From the NCBI GenBank assembly GCA_031555615.1, contig JAVBUF010000042.1:25584-89583 (forward strand): a DNA stretch of 64,000 nucleotides, read 5' to 3'. Position 1 is the first letter of the stretch, and every line of letters begins with the position of its first letter. The position numbers were made by a program, and so were the translations under genes. Source of the stretch: UBA935 sp031555615. Its GTDB lineage: Bacteria; Bacillota; Clostridia; Lachnospirales; Lachnospiraceae. Positions 26,040 through 33,784 of the stretch are shown here, piece after piece. Below the pieces are notes generated by a model that made no database searches, was not told the origin of the DNA, and saw only the letters and a list, made by a program, of their open reading frames with translations.

Positions 26040-27350
26040 ATGTGGGCATTTGAAAGTGTTTTTTACCAGATTTATCCCCTGGGTTTTTGCGGGGCACCCT
26101 TTGAGAATGACGGGGTGTTAACTAACAGAATAGAAAAAGTGGTTGACTGGATTCCTCATATGAAGAAGCTGGGGATCGATGCAATTTATTTTTCACCGGT
26201 GTTTGAGTCCGATACTCATGGCTATAATACCAGAGATTATAAAAAGATCGATTGCCGGTTAGGAACCAATGAGAACTTTAAAGCGGTTTGTGAACAGCTT
26301 CATGAGAACGGCATCCGGATTGTCCTGGATGGCGTGTTCAATCATGTGGGCCGGGGTTTTTATCAGTTTCAGGATGTGGTACGGAATCGGGAAGGCTCCC
26401 GCTATTTGGATTGGTTCCACATTAATTTGGGCGGCAACTCCAATTATAACGATGGTCTGTGGTACGAAGGCTGGGAAGGCAACTATGATTTGGTGAAGCT
26501 GAACCTGCGGAATCCGGAGGTAGTGGATCATATTCTGGAGGCAGTCAGATTTTGGGTAGAGGAATTCGATATTGACGGTCTGCGTTTGGACGTGGCATAT
26601 TGTCTGGAGCTTGATTTCCTGAAACGGCTGCGCCGCTTTACGGAAGAACTGAAGCCGGAGTTTTATCTGCTGGGTGAAATGCTCCATGGGGATTACACCC
26701 GGATGGTAAATTATGAAATGCTTCATTCGGCAACTAATTATGAATGTTATAAGGGATTGTATTCCAGTTTTAACAGTGAAAATATGTTTGAGATCATTCA
26801 TTCGCTGCTGCGGCAGTTTGGGCCGGAGAACTGGACCCTTTATAAGGGACTGCATATGTTTTCCTTTGTGGATAACCATGATGTTACCAGGATTGCCAGC
26901 AATTTGAATAAGGAAGAGCATCTTCCTCTGGTCTATGCCCTGTGTTTCGGTATGCCGGGCATCCCCTGCGTGTATTACGGCAGTGAATGGGGAGCAAAAG
27001 CGCGGAAAAATGAAGGTGATCCGGCTTTGCGGGCTTGCTTTGAAGAACCGGTATTTAACAAATTAAGTGAATGGATTGCCAGCCTGGCGGAAGCCAAGAA
27101 AAACTCTAAAGCCTTGAATTACGGCGATTTCCGGTCGGTGGTGCTGAACAATAAGCAGTGTATCTTCGAACGGAAGACAGATGGAGAGCGGGTGCTGGTG
27201 GCTATTAATATGGACAGTGCGGAATTTACCGCTCATTTTGATGCCGGCTGCGGTATGGCTGTGGATCTCATCAGCGGCGAGAAGTTTGACTTTGGCGGCG
27301 GCAGTACTTTGGCGCCTTTCAGTGCATACTTCCTGAAGATGGAAAAATAG
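26040..27350 (+). CDS. GH13 alpha-amylase family glycosidase
   Basis: Cytoplasmic GH13 enzyme of 436 aa. The four conserved regions are present: DGVFNH (97-102), GLRLDVA with nucleophile Asp184, LLGEM with acid/base Glu213, and FVDNHD with Asp281. A short C-terminal beta domain follows (ERVLVAINMDS). It lacks long N-terminal carbohydrate-binding domains. Size and sequence suggest a maltodextrin glucosidase, cyclomaltodextrinase or neopullulanase-type enzyme. ATG 26040 is preferred with AGGAGG at 26024-26029. It stands alone, not in an obvious maltose operon. Confidence 0.85.
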   Translation: MWAFESVFYQIYPLGFCGAPFENDGVLTNRIEKVVDWIPHMKKLGIDAIYFSPVFESDTHGYNTRDYKKIDCRLGTNENFKAVCEQLHENGIRIVLDGVFNHVGRGFYQFQDVVRNREGSRYLDWFHINLGGNSNYNDGLWYEGWEGNYDLVKLNLRNPEVVDHILEAVRFWVEEFDIDGLRLDVAYCLELDFLKRLRRFTEELKPEFYLLGEMLHGDYTRMVNYEMLHSATNYECYKGLYSSFNSENMFEIIHSLLRQFGPENWTLYKGLHMFSFVDNHDVTRIASNLNKEEHLPLVYALCFGMPGIPCVYYGSEWGAKARKNEGDPALRACFEEPVFNKLSEWIASLAEAKKNSKALNYGDFRSVVLNNKQCIFERKTDGERVLVAINMDSAEFTAHFDAGCGMAVDLISGEKFDFGGGSTLAPFSAYFLKMEK

Positions 27351-27417
27351 ATTATAGCAAAAGCAGTCACAAAGTTTTCAAATAGTAACTAAAATTTTAA
27401 AATATATAAAAAAATGA

Positions 27418-27468
27418 TTGACGCAAAGTCTATACTGTGTATAATGATATATATACAGTATAGACTTT
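27418..27468 (+). promoter_or_regulatory. Promoter with 14-bp perfect inverted repeat operator (GntR/YtrA type)
   Basis: TTGACG (27418-27423), 16-bp spacer, TATAAT (27440-27445). AAAGTCTATACTGT (27425-27438) is repeated in perfect inverted form at 27455-27468, flanking the -10 box. This is the size and place expected for autorepression by the GntR-family protein encoded at 27550. Confidence 0.7.
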
Positions 27469-27469
27469 T

Positions 27470-27529
27470 AGTGTGCTCACAACTAGTGTGCTCACAATTA
27501 TTGTGTCCACAATTCTTGTGCACATCATT
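27470..27529 (+). repeat. Four tandem 15-bp imperfect repeats in the leader of the GntR gene
   Basis: Units start at 27470, 27485, 27500 and 27515 and share the core (G/T)TGTG-N(0-2)-CACAA. Each core is itself nearly palindromic (TGTGCTCACA, TGTGTCCACA, TGTGCACA). They lie just downstream of the promoter and end about 20 bp before the start codon. Confidence 0.75.
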
Positions 27530-27549
27530 ATGATTAAGAGGAGGTAAAA

Positions 27550-27954
27550 GTGAAAATAATTATATCAAATCAATCGGAACGGCCTATTTATGCACAGATT
27601 AAGGAGCAGATCAGAGAACAGATACTAGCCGGGCAGATAGCCGAAGGGACGGTACTGCCATCCATCAGGGTATTGGCCAAGGAAGCCGGGGTCAGTGTTA
27701 TTACCACCTCCAGAGCTTACAGTGATCTGGAGGCCGAAGGATTTATTGCATCGATGCAGGGAAAGGGCAGTATTGTACTTTCCCGAAACAATCAAATGGT
27801 CCGGGAACAATATTTACAGAGAATCGAAGCAGGGCTGCAGGCTGCTATTGAGAATGCACAGTTACTGCAGATGACGGAAGAGGAGCTGAGTGGTATGCTG
27901 CGGCTGTTATATCAGGAAAGTGGTCATTTAAGAGAGGAGCAGGAGGATGAATAG
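27550..27954 (+). CDS. GntR family regulator, YtrA type
   Basis: Transcription factor of 134 aa starting at GTG 27550 after GAGGAGG. The winged helix-turn-helix is typical: PIYAQIKEQIREQILAGQIAEGTVLPSIRVLAKEAGVSVITTSRAYSDLEAEG, ending with the wing GKGSIVL. The short C-terminal part is helical only, the YtrA subfamily layout without a ligand domain. Its last 8 bp overlap the ABC ATPase gene, so the two are coupled. It probably represses its own ABC operon through the palindrome at 27425-27468. YtrA operons often respond to cell-wall antibiotics; here this is inference. Confidence 0.88.
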   Translation: MKIIISNQSERPIYAQIKEQIREQILAGQIAEGTVLPSIRVLAKEAGVSVITTSRAYSDLEAEGFIASMQGKGSIVLSRNNQMVREQYLQRIEAGLQAAIENAQLLQMTEEELSGMLRLLYQESGHLREEQEDE

Positions 27955-28870
27955 GCAAATGGAGCAAAATATATTGGAGGTTAGCAATATCAGCAAACAT
28001 TTTAAACATTTTGATCTGGCGGACATCAGTTTTTCCCTGCCTGCCGGTTATATTATGGGATATGTAGGCCGAAACGGAGCAGGCAAAACCACCACCATCA
28101 ATTTAATTACCCACTTGATGAATGCTGATACCGGTGAGATCAGAATCAATGGGAAGACCTATGGGGAGGATGCCATCGGTTATAAGGAAGCAATCGGATA
28201 TGTGGGAGATGAATCTTATTTTCCCGGGGAGCTTCAGGTCCGGGACATCGGTGTGATACTGAAGGATTTTTACCCTACCTTTGACGGGGAAAAATTTGAC
28301 CGTCTGATTACGGAGTGGGAGCTGCCGGAAAAGATGATGATTCGGAAATTTTCCAAAGGAATGAAAGTAAAGCTGATGTTTGCAGCGGTTTTTGCCAGGG
28401 AAACCAGGCTGCTGATTCTGGATGAAGCCACCAGCGGCCTGGACCCGGCTATCCGTCATGAAATACTGGAGCTTTTACAGGAATATATCGAGGATGGCCA
28501 AAGAAGTATCCTCTTTTCCACCCATATTCTGGATGACCTGGAGCAGATTGCCGATTACGTTTGTTTTATTGATAACGGGAAAAAGGTGCTGTGTGATTAT
28601 AAGGAAGCTATTTTGGAAAACTATGTGATGGTGAAAGGCGGACCGGAGGATTTGACGGCTGAAATCAGTGCTGATTTAATCGGCATTATCAAATCCCGGG
28701 TGGGATTTGAGGGGATTATGAAAAGTGAAAAAGCAAAATTGTTGACAGCTCAATTTCTTCACCGGAAGATGCTGGTGGAGAAGACCGATATCGATAAAGT
28801 GGTATTGCATTTTATTCAGGAGGCCAAAACAAAATCAGGAGCCAGACGATTAAAGGAGGCACAGATATGA
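27947..28870 (+). CDS. ABC transporter ATP-binding protein (YtrB-like)
   Basis: ABC ATPase of 307 aa. Walker A is GRNGAGKT (41-48), the signature is the degenerate FSKGMKVKL (135-143) and Walker B LLILDEATSGLDP (155-166). A C-terminal extension of about 90 residues follows the nucleotide-binding domain. The degenerate signature is normal for exporters of the YtrB/EcfA-like drug-resistance group. The ATG overlaps the regulator gene, with AGGAG seven bases upstream. It energises the permease encoded next, whose start overlaps this stop as ATGA. Confidence 0.87.
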   Translation: MNRQMEQNILEVSNISKHFKHFDLADISFSLPAGYIMGYVGRNGAGKTTTINLITHLMNADTGEIRINGKTYGEDAIGYKEAIGYVGDESYFPGELQVRDIGVILKDFYPTFDGEKFDRLITEWELPEKMMIRKFSKGMKVKLMFAAVFARETRLLILDEATSGLDPAIRHEILELLQEYIEDGQRSILFSTHILDDLEQIADYVCFIDNGKKVLCDYKEAILENYVMVKGGPEDLTAEISADLIGIIKSRVGFEGIMKSEKAKLLTAQFLHRKMLVEKTDIDKVVLHFIQEAKTKSGARRLKEAQI

Positions 28871-29508
28871 GTATCGTTAAATTTATGAAAACAGATTTTA
28901 TATTGACCAAATCAATGTATAAAGTAATAATAGCATTTTTAATTATAGCCATGTTCTTATCGTTGTATATGAATAATTCTGTTTTTGGCATGGGATTTTT
29001 ATGCTTTGGCGGTATTATTTTTGCCAATACGCCTTTCAGCTATACCCAGGTGCCCAACTGCGGATTTATGAATCTGCTGCCGGCATCTACCTATACCCGG
29101 ATAGCGGGTCGCTATCTTTTCGGAATGGTCATGACCTTTGGCAGCGTAGCAGCGGGAACAGTGGTTTGGGTCATCAGCAATTTTTTTTATCTCAAGCGGG
29201 ATAGTCAGGAGTTGGTTCCGGTTTCTTTGCTGATGCTGGCGGCAACCATCACCGCTTTGGCGCTTCAATATCTTATTATGTATATCAAAGGAATAAATGT
29301 CAATAATCCGGTAACCGTCTTTTTACAGTTGATGCCGGGATTTGCTCTTTTTACAGTCAGTACACCAATTATGAATTCTATTATGGACAGGGAAAATTTT
29401 GGCAGTTTTCCGATGATTTTGGCAAGCCTGGCCGGGGCAGTGGTTATTTTATTACTATCCATAGGCATCAGTTATCAGCTCTGTAAACGGAGGGATTTGA
29501 GTCTCTGA
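28867..29508 (+). CDS. ABC-2 type permease subunit
   Basis: Membrane protein of 213 aa with about six hydrophobic segments (for example VIIAFLIIAMFLSLYM near residue 20, MVMTFGSVAAGTVVWVI near 85, and ILASLAGAVVILLLSIGISY near the end). The ATGA overlap with the ATPase gene shows translational coupling. This is the partner permease of the YtrB-like ATPase, expected to export or flip a lipid-linked or antibiotic-type compound. No substrate can be read from the sequence. Confidence 0.75.
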   Translation: MSIVKFMKTDFILTKSMYKVIIAFLIIAMFLSLYMNNSVFGMGFLCFGGIIFANTPFSYTQVPNCGFMNLLPASTYTRIAGRYLFGMVMTFGSVAAGTVVWVISNFFYLKRDSQELVPVSLLMLAATITALALQYLIMYIKGINVNNPVTVFLQLMPGFALFTVSTPIMNSIMDRENFGSFPMILASLAGAVVILLLSIGISYQLCKRRDLSL

Positions 29509-29547
29509 ATGAATTAAAAAAATATCTGAAAAATTATCTGAAACCTC

Positions 29548-29578
29548 TTGACATTGACGTAACGTAAACCTCTATAAT
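29548..29578 (+). promoter_or_regulatory. MerR-type promoter with 19-bp spacer
   Basis: TTGACA (29548-29553) and TATAAT (29573-29578) are separated by 19 bp. The spacer contains the near-dyad TTgACGTAACGTaAA (29554-29568). An over-long spacer with a central dyad is the hallmark of MerR-family activators, here the downstream gene itself. Confidence 0.75.
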
Positions 29579-29606
29579 GAAAAATGTAGATAAGGAGGAG
29601 AACAAA

Positions 29607-30365
29607 ATGGAGTATACAATCCAGCAAATGGCTGATCTGGCAGGGATCAGTACGCGGACTCTACGGTATTATGACCAGATTAGTTTATTGCCCTCTGTCC
29701 GGGCAGAACAATCAGGGTACCGCATCTATAGGGAAAAGGAAGTGGACGCACTTTGGCAGATTCTGTTCTTTAAAGAATTGGGATTTGAACTGAGTACCAT
29801 AGCCGATATTATGAAAGATCCTTCTTATGATTGCTTAAAGGTTCTGGAGGAACACCTGCTGACGCTTAAGCAAAAGGAACTGCAAATACAAAGTCTGATT
29901 CATACCGTGGAAAAGACTATCAGGAAAGAAAGAGGAGAAATCGTTATGACAGATCAGGAAAAGTTTGAAGGCTTTAAAAAAGAAATGATTAAAGAAAACG
30001 AAGAAAAGTACGGAAAGGAAATTCGGGAAAAATATGGTGAGGATACAGTTGCGGAAAGCAACCGAAAGATGATGAACCTGTCCCGGGAGGACTATGACAA
30101 GATGACCTCCATTAATGAGGAGCTACAAAGAAGACTGGCGGAAGCAGTTGAAAAAGGAGAGGATTTTAAGTCCGATTGCGGCAAAGAAATCGCGCTGCTG
30201 CACAAGGAGTGGCTGTCCTTTACCTGGCCCCAGTATTCTGCTGAAGCCCATCGGGGATTAGGGGAAATGTATGTGGCGGATGAACGGTTTACAGCTTACT
30301 ACGATCAGGAAAAGGCAGGCTGCGCAGAGTTTTTGCGGGATGCTATCTGTTATCATATGGCATAA
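29607..30365 (+). CDS. MerR family regulator with TipAS-type effector domain
   Basis: 252-aa activator. The N-terminal MerR helix-turn-helix reads YTIQQMADLAGISTRTLRYYDQISLL with wing SGYRIYREKEVDALWQI. A linking coiled coil follows (residues about 75-115). The C-terminal part (KEMIKENEEKYGKEIREKYG to LRDAICYHMA) matches the TipAS antibiotic-recognition domain, including KEWLSFTWPQYSAEAHRGLGEMYVAD. ATG 29607 is set by AAGGAGG at 29592-29598; the ATG at 29577 overlaps the -10 box. Family members sense thiopeptides or other drugs. It is probably autoregulated from the 19-bp-spacer promoter upstream. No transporter follows it here. Confidence 0.88.
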   Translation: MEYTIQQMADLAGISTRTLRYYDQISLLPSVRAEQSGYRIYREKEVDALWQILFFKELGFELSTIADIMKDPSYDCLKVLEEHLLTLKQKELQIQSLIHTVEKTIRKERGEIVMTDQEKFEGFKKEMIKENEEKYGKEIREKYGEDTVAESNRKMMNLSREDYDKMTSINEELQRRLAEAVEKGEDFKSDCGKEIALLHKEWLSFTWPQYSAEAHRGLGEMYVADERFTAYYDQEKAGCAEFLRDAICYHMA

Positions 30366-30395
30366 GAGGCATGTAATGTAATATCACCATGAAAG

Positions 30396-30437
30396 GTCAC
30401 CGGCCGGCGGTTTAAAATCGCCGGACGGTGGCTTTTT
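30396..30437 (+). terminator. GC-rich terminator
   Basis: GTCACCGGCCGGCG (30396-30409) pairs with CGCCGGACGGTGGC (30419-30432) with two mismatches or G-U pairs, then TTTTT. Confidence 0.8.
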
Positions 30438-30492
30438 AAATATCGTCCTGTGGAGGATGATAAATGTTATAATAAAAATTTTGAAATAGATA

Positions 30493-30560
30493 TTGACAAA
30501 ACAATATTATATGGCGTATATTATTGTCAACAGGAAATGTTATACGCCATATAATATTGT
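30493..30560 (+). promoter_or_regulatory. Promoter with perfect 20-bp inverted repeat operator (PadR type)
   Basis: TTGACA (30493-30498), 18-bp spacer, TATATT (30517-30522). ACAATATTATATGGCGTATA (30501-30520) is repeated in perfect inverted form at 30541-30560, with 20 bp between. The left arm fills the promoter spacer. This is the probable operator of the PadR protein encoded 38 bp further on. Confidence 0.75.
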
Positions 30561-30597
30561 ATAATAAAAAATAATATAGTCGAAAGGAGTAGATGGG

Positions 30598-30924
30598 ATG
30601 GTATTTAACACAGGAGCAGCGCTTTTGGATGCGGTAGTTCTGGCTGTGGTATCGCGGGAACCGGAAGGTACCTATGGCTATAAGATAACGCAGGAAGTAC
30701 GGACAGCAATTGAGTTATCGGAATCAACATTATATCCGGTATTAAGGCGATTGCAGAAGGACGAATGTCTGGATGTATATGATATGGAATGTGCCGGCAG
30801 AAACCGGCGGTATTATCAGGTTACGGAAAAAGGCCGAAGACAGTTGAACCTTTACGAAGGAGAATGGAAAGCGTATTCGGCGAAGATAAGCATGATATTT
30901 GAGGGAGGAGCGAAACATGAGTAG
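30598..30924 (+). CDS. PadR family transcriptional regulator
   Basis: 108-aa winged-helix repressor: LLDAVVLAVVSREPEGTYGYKITQEV, then SESTLYPVLRRLQKDECLD and the wing RNRRYYQVTEKGRRQL. This is the standard short PadR layout with a C-terminal dimerisation helix. ATG 30598 follows AAGGAG by eight bases. It overlaps the DUF1700 gene by 8 bp. In Firmicutes this regulator commonly heads operons of DUF1700 and DUF4097 membrane proteins linked to envelope stress. Autoregulation through the 20-bp inverted repeat at 30501-30560 is likely. Confidence 0.9.
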   Translation: MVFNTGAALLDAVVLAVVSREPEGTYGYKITQEVRTAIELSESTLYPVLRRLQKDECLDVYDMECAGRNRRYYQVTEKGRRQLNLYEGEWKAYSAKISMIFEGGAKHE

Positions 30925-31612
30925 ATGGGAATTTATGAGACAGTTGGAGGAGTTGTTAACTGATATCCCCCCTGGCGAAAGAGAAGAAGCATTACAGTAT
31001 TATAATGATTATATCAATGACGGCGGTAAGGAAAACGAGGCGGAGGTACTTCATTCACTGGGTTCTCCTGAGCAGGTGGCAGCCATCATTAAGGAAGGGC
31101 TGGAAGGGACGGCCGGAGAATTTACCGAAAAAGGTTATCGCGGTACATATGATAAAGCGGCTAATCCCATTGCAAGATACCAGCAGCCGGCGTCCGAAGC
31201 AAAGGAAGAGTATCAAGAGGTCAAAAAGGAAGGCTTGTCAGGCGGTGTGATTGCCCTGATCGTGATTTTGTGTATTTTGGGCTCACCGGCCATCATCGGT
31301 GCGGCCGGTGCTCTGTTTGGCCTGGTTATCAGCTGTTTTGCGACAATTTTGAGTCTGGTGGTAGCTTTTGCCGCAGTTTCAGTTGCGTTGATTGCAGTTT
31401 CCATTGTTTTACTGGTGGTGGGTATTCCGAAAATGTTTTATGCCCCCCTGGCCGGTTTAGCATTAATAGCAGCAGCATTTATTGTTGCCGGTGTGGGCAT
31501 CTTATTCCTGCTTTTGACAGCATTGTTGGTGGGAAAAGTCATCCCGGCCATCGTCAAGGGGATCAGTTATCTGTTTAATAAGTTGTTTAACAGAAAAGGA
31601 GGTAAGAAATAA
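30917..31612 (+). CDS. DUF1700 family membrane protein
   Basis: 231-aa protein. The cytoplasmic N-terminus MSRWEFMRQLEELLTDIPPGEREEALQYYNDYINDG and HSLGSPEQVAAII is the DUF1700 signature. Four hydrophobic segments follow between about residues 110 and 210 (for example GVIALIVILCILGSPAIIGAAG and LVVAFAAVSVALIAVSIVLLVV). ATG 30917 with GGAGGAG overlaps the PadR stop. Partner of PadR and DUF4097 proteins in envelope stress loci; molecular role unknown. Confidence 0.85.
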   Translation: MSRWEFMRQLEELLTDIPPGEREEALQYYNDYINDGGKENEAEVLHSLGSPEQVAAIIKEGLEGTAGEFTEKGYRGTYDKAANPIARYQQPASEAKEEYQEVKKEGLSGGVIALIVILCILGSPAIIGAAGALFGLVISCFATILSLVVAFAAVSVALIAVSIVLLVVGIPKMFYAPLAGLALIAAAFIVAGVGILFLLLTALLVGKVIPAIVKGISYLFNKLFNRKGGKK

Positions 31613-32478
31613 TGGGGAAATTCGCAAAAGTATGCCTGATTATTGCAGGAGTATTTATCGGAATCGGTGTGGTAATGGGAACCATCGTATCAGTTATAGG
31701 CGGACGAAGTTTTGTATGGGTTGTCAATGAACAGAACATGAATTTTGGAGAGTATCATGGAGATTGGGGCTGGGATCTGGTTTCCTGGGACAGTTCTCGA
31801 AATGAGCTTGTGGTGAATGATCAGAGCCTTGGAAGTAAAAGTGCCGAAGCACGAATCAATGCCAAAGGGGTTGATACCTTATATATTACAGTAGGAGCAG
31901 GAGAATTTGAACTCAGGGAATGGGACCAGGAGGAATTTAAGGTTGAAATATCGGGAAGAGGCGAGTGCGAATATTATACCAATGACGGAAATCTTTATAT
32001 AAAAGGATTTAAAAAGTTGAAAAAATTCACTGGGTATGCCGTCAATAACAAAATTACGCTTTATGTACCCGAAGGTGTGAACTATGACGATGTTAATCTG
32101 GAAGTCGGCGCAGGGAAATCCGGTATCAGCGGAATCCAGACGAAAAACCTGACTTGCAGTGTGGGTATGGGAGCTGCCGATTTTAAAAATATCGATGCGG
32201 AAGATGTGGATATGGAAGTTGGCATGGGGCAAATTACTTTTGCCGGCAAGGCAGAGGGTGATGTAACGGTATCCTGCGGAATGGGCAGTATTGCCATGAA
32301 ATTAGACAGCAGCGAAGAAGATTATAATTATGTGCTGAGCTGTGCCGCCGGCAGCATTTCTCTGGATAATCAGTCCTTTTCCATGTTGGCAGGGGAAAAG
32401 AATATTAACAACAGTGCGGCATATGATATCAATCTGGAGTGTGCCATGGGAAGTATCGATGTTGATTTTATGAGATAG
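31612..32478 (+). CDS. DUF4097 family beta-strand repeat protein
   Basis: 288 aa with an N-terminal hydrophobic anchor (KVCLIIAGVFIGIGVVMGTIVSVI). The rest is a run of short beta repeats of the DUF4097 kind: LYITVGAGEFELREW, VNLEVGAGKSGISG, LTCSVGMGAADFKNI, VDMEVGMGQITFAG, VTVSCGMGSIAMKL and INLECAMGSIDVDF. It is predicted to sit outside the membrane as a beta-solenoid. It starts at TAATG, overlapping the previous stop by one base. It forms one transcript with the PadR, DUF1700, two-TM and PspC genes. Confidence 0.87.
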   Translation: MGKFAKVCLIIAGVFIGIGVVMGTIVSVIGGRSFVWVVNEQNMNFGEYHGDWGWDLVSWDSSRNELVVNDQSLGSKSAEARINAKGVDTLYITVGAGEFELREWDQEEFKVEISGRGECEYYTNDGNLYIKGFKKLKKFTGYAVNNKITLYVPEGVNYDDVNLEVGAGKSGISGIQTKNLTCSVGMGAADFKNIDAEDVDMEVGMGQITFAGKAEGDVTVSCGMGSIAMKLDSSEEDYNYVLSCAAGSISLDNQSFSMLAGEKNINNSAAYDINLECAMGSIDVDFMR

Positions 32479-32491
32479 GAGGAAAAAGGTT

Positions 32492-32734
32492 ATGATCAGT
32501 ATCATGGTTTTGTTAATTTTGTTTCTGGTAGTACTAATCCTGAGTTTTAGTTTTCACCTGGTGGGAGGGTTATTGAAATTATTGTATCATCTGGTGATTG
32601 GATTGCCATGTGCCATTTTATGTCTGATTTTTGGTTTGCTGCTGTGCTGTACCGTGATCTGTATTCCTTTGGGAATGGGATGTTTTAAGCTGGCAGGACT
32701 GGTGTTTTCACCATTCAGACCAAGATTTTGCTGA
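32492..32734 (+). CDS. Small two-TM hydrophobic protein
   Basis: 80 aa, almost entirely hydrophobic, with two or three segments: MISIMVLLILFLVVLILSF and LPCAILCLIFGLLLCCTVICIPLG. It lies 13 bp after the DUF4097 gene with AGGAGG before the ATG, and 26 bp before the PspC gene. No family is identified. It is likely an accessory of the envelope-stress operon. Confidence 0.7.
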   Translation: MISIMVLLILFLVVLILSFSFHLVGGLLKLLYHLVIGLPCAILCLIFGLLLCCTVICIPLGMGCFKLAGLVFSPFRPRFC

Positions 32735-32760
32735 TAAAATAAAGATAGGAGAGAAAGAAA

Positions 32761-32955
32761 ATGGAGAAAAATTATAAACGTTTGGTTCGTTCAAATACCA
32801 ATAAATCTATTTGCGGCGTTTGCGGCGGTGTGGGAGAGTATCTGGGAATCGACCCGACGCTGGTGCGGCTGATCTGGGTAATCGCCAGCTTTGCCAGTGT
32901 AGGTATGGGTGCATTGATCTATTTCATTGCGGCACTGGTAATGCCCCAGGAGTAA
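32761..32955 (+). CDS. PspC domain protein
   Basis: 64-aa protein made of one PspC domain: KRLVRSNTNKSICGVCGGVGEYLGIDPTLVRLIWVIASF, with a second hydrophobic stretch ALIYFIAALVMP. The GVCGGVGEYLGIDPTLVR signature is clear. PspC proteins bind membranes and take part in phage-shock or LiaFSR-like envelope stress responses. Last gene of the PadR operon; a strong terminator follows nine bases after the stop. Confidence 0.9.
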   Translation: MEKNYKRLVRSNTNKSICGVCGGVGEYLGIDPTLVRLIWVIASFASVGMGALIYFIAALVMPQE

Positions 32956-32963
32956 ATAGGAAC

Positions 32964-32997
32964 AGGGTGCTTGACCTTTTGGTCAGGCACCCTTTGC
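32964..32997 (+). terminator. Terminator of the PadR-PspC operon
   Basis: AGGGTGCTTGACC (32964-32976), TTTT loop, GGTCAGGCACCCT (32981-32993). One G-U pair. It also lies at the 3' end of the convergent ECF gene. Confidence 0.85.
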
Positions 32998-32999
32998 AT

Positions 33000-33578
33000 T
33001 TATAGGGAAAAGAACAAGCCTGCTTTTTTCAGCGCCGGCCGCAGCGCCATATATACTGCTACTGAAACAATGGTAGAAGTCAACGCATTGATGCTGGTAG
33101 TGGCGATATTCCATGCCAGCGTAATTTCAGCGGCAGGCTTGCCAAGAATATAGAGCTTATAAAAGTATCCCACCAGAGGATCGAAAATTACATTAAAGAG
33201 TAACCCCGAAACAGCAGCCAGAAGAGCCGTGAAAAAAACCCGCTTCTGGTTATTTTCATGGGTGATTTTCCCTAATTTGTGAGCAATCAGGCCGGTAATA
33301 AGTCCGATGCCCAATTTCAGGACAAAGGTTTTGGGGGCATAAATAATATAAATCGGATCCATCAGGTCACCGATAGTCATTCCCAGGGCGCCTCCAAGAC
33401 CGCCATAAAAACCGCCCAGCAGCAGAGCACCCAGAACACAGACGGCATTGCCCAAATGAATGGAAGTAGCATCCCCGCCGGGAAGAGGAATCTTTATTTG
33501 TAAAAAGGTAAATACGACATAAGACAAAGCGGCAATCAAGCCGGTAAGGGTGATTTTTTGGACAGTTTGATTTTTCAT
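33000..33578 (-). CDS. ECF transporter S component
   Basis: Vitamin-binding membrane subunit of 192 aa with six predicted TM segments. The opening KITLTGLIAALSYVVFTFLQIKIPLPGGDATSIHLGNAVCVLGALLLGGFYGGLGGALGMTIGDL is characteristic of the ECF S-component family (HmpT/PdxU-like branch). It needs the shared EcfA/EcfT module, not encoded nearby. AGGAG lies eight to nine bases before the ATG. I looked for a thiamine, cobalamin or preQ1 riboswitch in the 150 bp upstream and saw none, so the vitamin is undecided. Confidence 0.8.
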   Translation of the reverse strand: MKNQTVQKITLTGLIAALSYVVFTFLQIKIPLPGGDATSIHLGNAVCVLGALLLGGFYGGLGGALGMTIGDLMDPIYIIYAPKTFVLKLGIGLITGLIAHKLGKITHENNQKRVFFTALLAAVSGLLFNVIFDPLVGYFYKLYILGKPAAEITLAWNIATTSINALTSTIVSVAVYMALRPALKKAGLFFSL

Positions 33579-33710
33579 AATTGTAGTCTCCTCATAATTC
33601 GTAATAGATATTAGTTACATTATACGCAAAAGTGGAATGACTAAAAGAACCAATTTGAAACTTTTTAAACATACCAGTTTGAAGCGGTTATTATTTTTTT
33701 CAAATAAGTG

Positions 33711-33741
33711 TTGACTCTGACACTATGGTATATTTTATAGT
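33711..33741 (+). promoter_or_regulatory. MerR-type promoter, 19-bp spacer
   Basis: TTGACT (33711-33716) and TATAGT (33736-33741) are separated by 19 bp. CACTAT and ATAGTG form a loose dyad over the right half. Probable autoregulated promoter of the MerR gene at 33785. Confidence 0.55.
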
Positions 33742-33784
33742 GATATTGAGCTCAAAAAAATCATTTATAAATGGAGATAGTCAA

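Noticed and set aside
27470..27529. Short tandem repeats as a possible CRISPR array
   Set aside because: The 15-bp units are directly adjacent with no spacers, and no cas genes are in the window.
33579..33710. Vitamin riboswitch upstream of the ECF S component
   Set aside because: The leader is short and AT-rich; no conserved TPP, FMN, cobalamin, preQ1 or folate riboswitch core was seen.
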